A stretch of DNA of 64,000 bases from Billgrantia bachuensis (GTDB taxonomy: Bacteria > Pseudomonadota > Gammaproteobacteria > Pseudomonadales > Halomonadaceae): assembly GCF_011742165.1 (NCBI RefSeq), contig NZ_JAAQTO010000050.1, positions 1 through 64,000 on the forward strand, in the 5' to 3' direction. Every line of letters starts with the position of its first letter. Positions within the stretch are counted from its first letter, which is position 1. A program made the position numbers and the translations under genes. Below are positions 58,497 through 64,000 of the stretch, one piece after another. The notes beneath the pieces were generated by a model. The model did not search any database. It saw nothing but the letters and a program-made list of their open reading frames with translations, and was not told where the DNA came from.

Positions 58497-59696
58497 TCAT
58501 TTCACGAACAGCTGGCGCGGGAAGCTGGCCAGCGATTCGCAGCCGGTTTCGGTGATCAGGATACTCTCGGTAATTTCGAGTCCCCACTCGTCCTGCCACA
58601 TGCCCGGCATGAAGTGGAAGGTCATGCCGGGTTCGAGAATGGTCTCGTCGGAGGGACGCAGGCTCATGGTGCGTTCGCCCCAGTCCGGCGGATAGCTGAT
58701 ACCGATGGGATAGCCGCAGCGCGCACCGCCGCGGTCGAAGCCGTACTTATCCATGGCCGCCCCCAGCGCCATGGCGATGTCGGCGGTACGGTTGCCGGGC
58801 TTGGCCACCGCCAGTCCGTTCTCGATACCTTCCAGCAAGGCCGATTCGGCGCGCACGAACTCCTGCGGGGGGCGGCCCAGGAACACGGTACGCGACATGG
58901 GCGCGTGGTAGCGCTTGAACACTCCGGCGATCTCGAAGAAGGTGCCCTCGCCCTTGCGGAAGGGGGTGTCGTCCCAGGTCAGGTGCGGTGCGGCGGCATC
59001 CTTGCCGGTGGGCAGCATGGGCACGATGGCGGGATAGTCGCCGCCATGGACCTTGCCGTGTTCGTCAACCCATCCTTCAATTCCCACCCGATAGATCTCG
59101 GAGACCAGCTTGCTCTTGGGCAGGCCGGGCTCGATCACGTCGAGAATGCGCGAATGCATGCCCTCGACGATCTTTCCGGCGATGCGCATGTAGGCGATCT
59201 CCTGGGGAGACTTGATCGCCCGGCACCAGTTGACCAGCGAGTTGGCATCCATGAAACGCGCGTGAGGAAGCTCGCGCAGCAAGCTCTGGTAGGCCTTGGC
59301 CGAAAAATAGTAGTTGTCCATTTCCAGCCCCACTACCCCTTCGTGCCAGCCGCGGTCGGGCATGATCGATTGGGCCAGGTAGTCCATGGGGTGCATGTCC
59401 GGATTCTGGACATAGTAGTCAGGGTAGTACGTGATGTTGTCGGGATCGATCCAACAGGTACGCAGCGCCCCGTTGGCATCCATGCGACGTCCATACCAGA
59501 CCGGCTCGCCTTCCAGTCCCACCAGCACGCACTGGTGCACATAGAATGACCAGCCATCGTAGCCGGTCAGCCAGGCCATGTTGGAAGGATCGCTGATGAC
59601 CAGCACGTCGATCCCGCGGCTGGCCATTTCGGCACGTACCTTCCAGAGCCGGCTTGCGTATTCTTCACGAGTGAAGGGCAGGGATACCTGAGTCAT
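58497..59696 (-). CDS. doeA: Ectoine hydrolase DoeA (M24 family)
   Basis: The 399-residue protein has an N-terminal creatinase-type domain (WKVRAEMASRGIDVLVISDPSNMAWLTGYDGWSFY) and a C-terminal pita-bread M24 fold (GTFFEIAGVFKRYHAPMSRTV, FHFMPGMWQDEWGLEITESIL). DoeA hydrolyses the ectoine ring to N-acetyl-diaminobutyrate. The ATG at 59696 (MTQVSLPF) gives the length I recall for Halomonas DoeA. An ATG at 59711 would add five residues. It is the first gene of the doeABX unit and diverges from enuR. Confidence 0.93.
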   Translation of the reverse strand: MTQVSLPFTREEYASRLWKVRAEMASRGIDVLVISDPSNMAWLTGYDGWSFYVHQCVLVGLEGEPVWYGRRMDANGALRTCWIDPDNITYYPDYYVQNPDMHPMDYLAQSIMPDRGWHEGVVGLEMDNYYFSAKAYQSLLRELPHARFMDANSLVNWCRAIKSPQEIAYMRIAGKIVEGMHSRILDVIEPGLPKSKLVSEIYRVGIEGWVDEHGKVHGGDYPAIVPMLPTGKDAAAPHLTWDDTPFRKGEGTFFEIAGVFKRYHAPMSRTVFLGRPPQEFVRAESALLEGIENGLAVAKPGNRTADIAMALGAAMDKYGFDRGGARCGYPIGISYPPDWGERTMSLRPSDETILEPGMTFHFMPGMWQDEWGLEITESILITETGCESLASFPRQLFVK

Positions 59697-59800
59697 TGGG
59701 CCACTCGCCATCGCATCACCAAGAGCCAGCCACCTCCCCAGGAGAGGGCCGGGCCAAAGGGTAGTCGGCCATTGGGTCTGGAAAGGGATCTTCGCCAGAA

Positions 59801-59836
59801 ATTGTCATGATTCATGCAAGTCAAAAGCATGACAAT
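59801..59836. promoter_or_regulatory. Probable EnuR operator between doeA and enuR
   Basis: ATTGTCATG (59801-59809) and CATGACAAT (59828-59836) form a perfect nine-base inverted repeat with an 18-base spacer. A third copy, CATGACAAT, covers the enuR start codon (59905-59913). The region is the only control segment shared by doeA and enuR, so it is a good candidate for binding of the MocR-type regulator EnuR at both genes. Confidence 0.6.
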
Positions 59837-59905
59837 ACCAAGCCAATACCGCTAAGCTGATAGTAGCACCCACCCTTGGCAGGCGGTCAAAGGCTTTATT
59901 GAATC

Positions 59906-61312
59906 ATGACAATTGATCTAACCCCGTACCTGACGGATACGGGGCCCAAGTACTTGGCTATCGCTCGCGCTCTTTCGGAAGCGGTGCGTCAGGGCGAGCT
60001 TTCTCCCGGTACGCGACTACCGCCACATCGTCAGCTCGCCGAAAGCCTGGGCGTCAGTGTGCAGACCGTGTCGCGGGCCTACGCCCAAGCCGAGAAGATG
60101 GGGCTGGTGCAGGCCCGAGTCGGCAGCGGTACCTGGATCAACGCGCTGGACGATGCTCGCGAATCGGCCTATCTGCGCGGTCACGAGGCGCGTCAGGAAA
60201 GTCCGCTCATCGACCTGTCGATCGCCCACCCCGTATGTCCCCCGGGCCATCACCTGCGCTTTCGCCAGGCCCTCGCTGAGCTGGCAGAACAGGCCAGCCC
60301 CGAGGTGATCACCGCCTGCCGGCCGATTGCCGGACTCGTTCATCAGCGCGAACGCGCCAGCGCCTGGCTGCAGTCGCGCCTGCACGTACCCGGCGAGATG
60401 GACGACCGGATCCTCTGCAACGGTGCCGCCCACGGCCTGATGCTGGCGATTTCGAGCGTGGTCCAGCATGGCGACCTGGTGTTGACCGAGGCACTGACCG
60501 ATCACGGCCTGATCGCGCTGTCGCGCACGCTGGGCTTCCAACTGCGCGGTATCGCCATCGATCACGAAGGCATCGTGCCCGAAGCCCTGGAGCTGGCCTG
60601 CCATCGCTTCAAGCCGCGGGCGCTCTACCTGACGCCGACCCAGCTCAACCCCACCGGGGCGACGATGAGCGAGGCACGCCGCGACGCGGTGGCCGAGGTG
60701 CTGGCACGCCATCGAGTGTGGCTGATCGAAGACGACGTGCACGCCCTGCTGGAAGCGCCCGGCTTCACGCCGGTGGCGGCGCGTATCCCGCAGTTGAGTT
60801 TCCACGTCACCAGCCTGACCAAGGTGACCGTGCCGGGCCTGCGCGCCGGCTATCTCACCGTGCCACGCGGCCAACTGCACCATGTGTTGCCGCGCATGCG
60901 TGCCACGACCTGGATGGCCACCCCGCTGGTGTTCGAGATCGCCGACCGCTGGCTGGCCGACGGCACCGTCGAGGCCATGGCCGCCGAGCAGCGTACCCTG
61001 CTCGGCGAACGCCAGCGGCTGACCCAGCGGCTGCTGGGGCATCACGCCCTGGAGTCGCGCCCCACCAGCCTGCACGTGTGGATATCGCTGCCCGACGCCT
61101 GGCGCGCCGAGGAACTGCAGCAGCAAGCCGAGCAGGAGGGCTTGGCCATCACCACCGCGGTGCCGTTCATGGTGGAGCAGACACCGCCGCCACGGCGCAT
61201 TCGCGTGAGTCTCGGCGCCGAACAGGATATCGCCCGCCTCGAGGAGGGGCTCAAGCGCCTGGGCGTGCTGCTCGACGAGGCACCGCCGCCGATGATGCAG
61301 ATCGTCTACTGA
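59906..61312 (+). CDS. enuR: EnuR, MocR/GntR-type regulator of ectoine catabolism
   Basis: The 468-residue protein has an N-terminal GntR winged helix (YLAIARALSEAVRQGELSPGTRLPPHRQLAESLGVSVQTVSRAYAQAE) and a C-terminal aminotransferase-like domain with the PLP lysine in HVTSLTKVTVPGLRAGYL. EnuR proteins repress ectoine catabolic genes and are released by N-acetyl-diaminobutyrate or diaminobutyrate bound through PLP. Its divergent position to doeA fits. The binding site is weak (AAAGG about 12 bases before ATG), in line with low expression. Confidence 0.92.
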   Translation: MTIDLTPYLTDTGPKYLAIARALSEAVRQGELSPGTRLPPHRQLAESLGVSVQTVSRAYAQAEKMGLVQARVGSGTWINALDDARESAYLRGHEARQESPLIDLSIAHPVCPPGHHLRFRQALAELAEQASPEVITACRPIAGLVHQRERASAWLQSRLHVPGEMDDRILCNGAAHGLMLAISSVVQHGDLVLTEALTDHGLIALSRTLGFQLRGIAIDHEGIVPEALELACHRFKPRALYLTPTQLNPTGATMSEARRDAVAEVLARHRVWLIEDDVHALLEAPGFTPVAARIPQLSFHVTSLTKVTVPGLRAGYLTVPRGQLHHVLPRMRATTWMATPLVFEIADRWLADGTVEAMAAEQRTLLGERQRLTQRLLGHHALESRPTSLHVWISLPDAWRAEELQQQAEQEGLAITTAVPFMVEQTPPPRRIRVSLGAEQDIARLEEGLKRLGVLLDEAPPPMMQIVY

Positions 61313-61350
61313 TACGCTTAGCGATGGAATTGCCAATGGGAGGAACCATC

Positions 61351-62286
61351 ATGCGCATACTGCTGCACATCGATGCCATAGAGGCTTGGCGCGACGCGCT
61401 GGCCGAGCGCTTGCCCGACGCCGAGATCGTCACCGCCGACGATCCTGCAGAGCGGCGCCGAGACGCTGATTACCTGGCAGTGTGGAAGCCGCCTGAAGCG
61501 CTGCTCGCCGAACAGACCCGCGCCCGCGGCATCGTCAATCTGGGCGCCGGCGTCGACGCCCTCCTGAACAATCCCGCTCGCCCCGAGGGCGTGCCCATCG
61601 TCAAGCTGCGCGATGCCGGCATGAGCGAGCTGATCGGCGACTACGTGCGCTACGGCGTGTTGCATTTCCAGCGCGATTTCGACCGCTATCGGCGCCAGCA
61701 GGCTCGCCACGAGTGGCACGAGCACCCCCTCGTGGACAAGCGCGACTGGCCGGTGGGCGTGCTGGGCCTTGGTGCCATCGGGGCCAAGGTGGCCGCCATG
61801 GTCGCCGCCGACGGCTTCCCCGTGCACGGTTGGAGCCGCTCGCCCAAGTCGCTCGATGACATCACCTGCCATCATGGTGACGCCGGCCTCGCCGAACTGC
61901 TCGGCCGGGTGCGTACCTTGGTGCTGCTGCTGCCGGGCACCAACGCGACCCGTCATATCATCGATGCCGAGGCGCTCGCCAAGCTGCCCAAGGGCGCCAG
62001 CCTGATCAACCCCGGCCGCGGCAGCCTGATCGACGAGTCGGCACTGCTCGAGGCCTTGGGCGAAGGCGAACAGGAAGGCCGCCTGCGTGGCGCCCTGCTC
62101 GACGCCTTCCCCGATGAGCCGCTGCCCGAATCGAGCCCGCTGTGGGCGCACCCGCGCATCTGGGTGACCCCGCACATGGCCGGCCCCACGCCGCTGTCGG
62201 AAGCCGTCGAACAGTTGGTCGAGGCGATCCGCGCCTTCGAAGCCGGTGACGAACTCGAGACCGTCGACCCCGCAGCGGGTTATTGA
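61351..62286 (+). CDS. D-2-hydroxyacid dehydrogenase, glyoxylate/hydroxypyruvate reductase-like
   Basis: The 311-residue protein has the NAD(P)-binding GVLGLGAIGAKVAAMVAADGFPVHGWSRSPKS, LLLLPGTNATRHIID, the catalytic Arg in INPGRGSLIDESAL and the Glu/His region VTPHMAGPTPLSEA. This order is typical of GhrA. The ATG at 61351 has GGGAGGA upstream. It follows enuR by 38 bases on the same strand, so they may share a transcript. Its link to ectoine or hydroxyectoine use is not established; it may reduce a 2-oxoacid side product. Confidence 0.88.
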   Translation: MRILLHIDAIEAWRDALAERLPDAEIVTADDPAERRRDADYLAVWKPPEALLAEQTRARGIVNLGAGVDALLNNPARPEGVPIVKLRDAGMSELIGDYVRYGVLHFQRDFDRYRRQQARHEWHEHPLVDKRDWPVGVLGLGAIGAKVAAMVAADGFPVHGWSRSPKSLDDITCHHGDAGLAELLGRVRTLVLLLPGTNATRHIIDAEALAKLPKGASLINPGRGSLIDESALLEALGEGEQEGRLRGALLDAFPDEPLPESSPLWAHPRIWVTPHMAGPTPLSEAVEQLVEAIRAFEAGDELETVDPAAGY

Positions 62287-62319
62287 ACGGTGCGTGCCGC
62301 GTGATGCGGCACGCACCGT
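62287..62319. terminator. Perfect 14-bp hairpin between convergent genes
   Basis: ACGGTGCGTGCCGC and GCGGCACGCACCGT pair without mismatch around the loop GTGAT, directly after the stop of the dehydrogenase gene and four bases from the stop of the convergent chemoreceptor gene. No T-tract follows on either strand, so it may act as a bidirectional RNA 3' end or stabiliser and not a classical intrinsic terminator. Confidence 0.7.
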
Positions 62320-62322
62320 GAA

Positions 62323-63960
62323 TCAAGCGAGTTCGGCGCGCGACTGCGGTAGCGGATCGTGCACGAGAGCAGGCTGCCAAATAGGGGCTTCATGGCCGGG
62401 GCGCTGCTGCGCTTCGATGCGGAACCACATGACTTCCTGCACCAGCATGGCCACCTGTTCGCGCAGGGCAGACGCTTCGCCGGCCGCCTGCTCGACCAGA
62501 GCGGCGTTCTGCTGGGTCACCTGATCCATCTGGCCCACGGCAGTGTTGACCTGCTCGATGCCGATGCGCTGCTCGCCCGACGCCGAGGCGATCTCCTCCA
62601 TCAGGTCGGTGACCCGAGTGACGGCGTCGACCACGGCCCGGATGGTGCTTCCCGTCCTCTCGACGAGCTCCGCCCCTTGACCGACCTGCTGATGCGAGGT
62701 TTCGATCAGAGTCCGAATCTCACGTGATGCATCGGCACTGCGGCTGGCCAGGGTACGCACCTCGCCCGCCACCACGGCGAACCCCCGCCCCTGCTCGCCG
62801 GCCCGTGCCGCCTCCACCGAGGCGTTGAGCGCCAGGATACTGGTCTGGAAGGCGATCGAGTCGATCACTTCGATGATGTCCTTTACCCTGCCGGCACTTT
62901 GTGCGATGCCCTGCATCGTGGAGACGACATTCGCCATCATCTCGCCGCCCTGGTGCGCCGTTTGCCGGGCCTCGAGCGCCAACTGGCTGGCCACATGGGC
63001 GTTCTCTGCGTTCTGCCCTACCGTCTGGGTGAGCTCCTCCATGCTGGATGCGGTCTCTTCGATCGATGCGGCCTGCTGCTCCGTGCGAGCGGAGAGGTCC
63101 TGGTTGCCGACCACGATCTGGTCGACGCCGGCATTGATCCGCTCCGTACCACGATGGACGCTCTGCAGCGATGCCACCAGGCGCAGGCGCATGCTCTCGA
63201 TGCCCGCCAGCAGGCTCGACTCGTCTCCGGCCTTGAGCGCCAGGGCCTGGGTCAGGTCGCCCCCGGCGATTCGCCTCACCACCTCCCGGGCATGGCGAGG
63301 ATCGCCGCCCAGGCTTCCGAGCACGTCCCTGATGATCCAGCCCATGGCGAGCGTCAGGAGAATGCCGATTCCCAGCAGCAGCACGCCCAGCTCGATCAGG
63401 CTCTCCCAGAAAGCAGCACTGATGTCGTCCATATAGACGCCCGCGGCCAGGTCCCAATTCCAGCCGGGGACGCGCTGCACGTAGCTCATCTTCGGTACCT
63501 GCTCGGAGCCGGCCTGGCTGCGCTGGGACATGTAACCGACGAACCCGCCGGTCCGAGGGTTGCGATCCGCCGTCTCCTTGAGCTCCCGATACAGGTAGAG
63601 CCCGTTCTTATCCTGGAAGTCGCGCATGGAATCACCCAGGGTTCTCCTGGGATGCGCCACGATCCGAATGTCACTATCGAAGGCGAAGATGTAGCCATCC
63701 TCACCGAAACTGAGGTTGGCCAGACTCTCGATAGCCCTAGCCTGAGCCTCTTCAAGCGTCAGCTCGCCGTGCTCGGCGCGAGTGGCGAGACTTGTCACCA
63801 TGTCGCGTGCGCTACCCACGAAGTACTCGAGGCTGGCGATCCGCTCCTCCAGTAGCCCTGCTCGCTTGTCATAGGCCGTCCAGCCCACCAGCACCAGCAT
63901 TCCTACCCACATCAGCGCCAATGTCGCCCACAGCTTGGTACTTGTAGCCCAATTACGCAT
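62323..63960 (-). CDS. Methyl-accepting chemotaxis protein with single Cache sensor
   Basis: The 545-residue receptor has an N-terminal helix (LWATLALMWVGMLVLVGWTA), a periplasmic sCache-type sensor (about 35-185, with FGEDGYIFAFDSDIRIVAHP and WNWDLAAGVYMDDI), a second helix (LLLGIGILLTLAMGWII), HAMP, and the signalling hairpin IDSIAFQTSILALNASVEAARAGEQGRGFAVVA. Flanking AEQA-type pairs are probable methylation sites. It lacks a C-terminal CheR-binding pentapeptide. Ligands of such sensors include small carboxylates and amino acids; here it is unknown. It converges on the dehydrogenase gene. Confidence 0.92.
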   Translation of the reverse strand: MRNWATSTKLWATLALMWVGMLVLVGWTAYDKRAGLLEERIASLEYFVGSARDMVTSLATRAEHGELTLEEAQARAIESLANLSFGEDGYIFAFDSDIRIVAHPRRTLGDSMRDFQDKNGLYLYRELKETADRNPRTGGFVGYMSQRSQAGSEQVPKMSYVQRVPGWNWDLAAGVYMDDISAAFWESLIELGVLLLGIGILLTLAMGWIIRDVLGSLGGDPRHAREVVRRIAGGDLTQALALKAGDESSLLAGIESMRLRLVASLQSVHRGTERINAGVDQIVVGNQDLSARTEQQAASIEETASSMEELTQTVGQNAENAHVASQLALEARQTAHQGGEMMANVVSTMQGIAQSAGRVKDIIEVIDSIAFQTSILALNASVEAARAGEQGRGFAVVAGEVRTLASRSADASREIRTLIETSHQQVGQGAELVERTGSTIRAVVDAVTRVTDLMEEIASASGEQRIGIEQVNTAVGQMDQVTQQNAALVEQAAGEASALREQVAMLVQEVMWFRIEAQQRPGHEAPIWQPALVHDPLPQSRAELA

Positions 63961-64000
63961 CTTTCACTGCATCCTAGAATTCGTTAGAGAAGAGTTCTTC

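Noticed and set aside
1..64000. Search for CRISPR arrays, IS elements, phage genes, rRNA and tRNA
   Set aside because: Reading both strands showed no regularly spaced direct repeats, no transposase or integrase motif, and no stable RNA gene. The only long direct repeats are the two universal stress protein genes.

Overview
The window is GC-rich, gene-dense DNA and looks chromosomal, from a halophilic gammaproteobacterium of the Halomonas type. The case for this is a full ectoine catabolic locus (doeA, doeB, doeX, doeC, doeD, eutB, eutC and the MocR-type regulator enuR), many acidic proteins, and YcaD, SulP/UspA and ModABC modules typical of Gammaproteobacteria. The assignment rests on protein similarity recalled from memory, not on a search. 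I see no rRNA or tRNA gene, CRISPR array, transposase or phage gene.

Layout. (1) 0.2-5 kb: a RidA-family protein, an MFS transporter diverging from it, and a molybdate importer modABC. A ModE-like palindrome precedes modA, and a short DNA-binding-domain-only ModE converges on modC. (2) 5-13 kb: two nearly identical tandem-domain universal stress proteins flank a DksA/TraR-type protein and a small monooxygenase. They are followed by SulP, an EamA permease, and a slipin/NfeD membrane protease pair. (3) 13-23.4 kb: the least familiar region. It holds a cytochrome c with an internal Glu-Ala-Glu-Gly repeat, a YnjBCD-type ABC importer, a DinB-fold protein, a small exported protein whose C-terminal tail is almost pure EAEG repeat, a 788-residue tubulin-tyrosine-ligase-like/PqqD-like fusion, a periplasmic rhodanese, and an ECF sigma factor overlapping a small zinc-finger anti-sigma candidate. 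(4) 23.4-42.9 kb: nine genes on the plus strand for alpha-glucan and trehalose metabolism (glgA, treZ, malQ, treY, a DUF2934 protein, glgX, glgE, treS-maltokinase, glgB). (5) 42.9-64 kb: a YcaD-like MFS transporter, a HAD hydrolase, and the ectoine/hydroxyectoine catabolic genes on the minus strand. Four genes of unknown joint function (nitrilase, ATP-grasp ligase, C45 acyltransferase, large PLP decarboxylase) sit between doeX and doeC. Then come enuR, a 2-hydroxyacid dehydrogenase and a chemoreceptor.

How the genes work together. DoeA opens the ectoine ring, DoeB deacetylates the product to diaminobutyrate, and DoeD and DoeC take this through aspartate semialdehyde to aspartate. EutB and EutC are expected to process the hydroxyectoine-derived intermediate. 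EnuR and DoeX are the local regulators. In the glucan cluster GlgA, GlgB, GlgX and MalQ build, branch and trim glucan, TreY/TreZ release trehalose from it, and TreS-maltokinase plus GlgE return trehalose to glucan through maltose and maltose 1-phosphate. This gives a potentially closed glucan-trehalose cycle.

The two best candidates for undescribed biology are the TTL/PqqD-like fusion with its EAEG-tailed neighbour (a possible amino-acid-ligating modification of Glu-rich tails, shared with the EAEG cytochrome), and the four-gene ligase/acyltransferase/amidase/decarboxylase block inside the ectoine catabolic genes.
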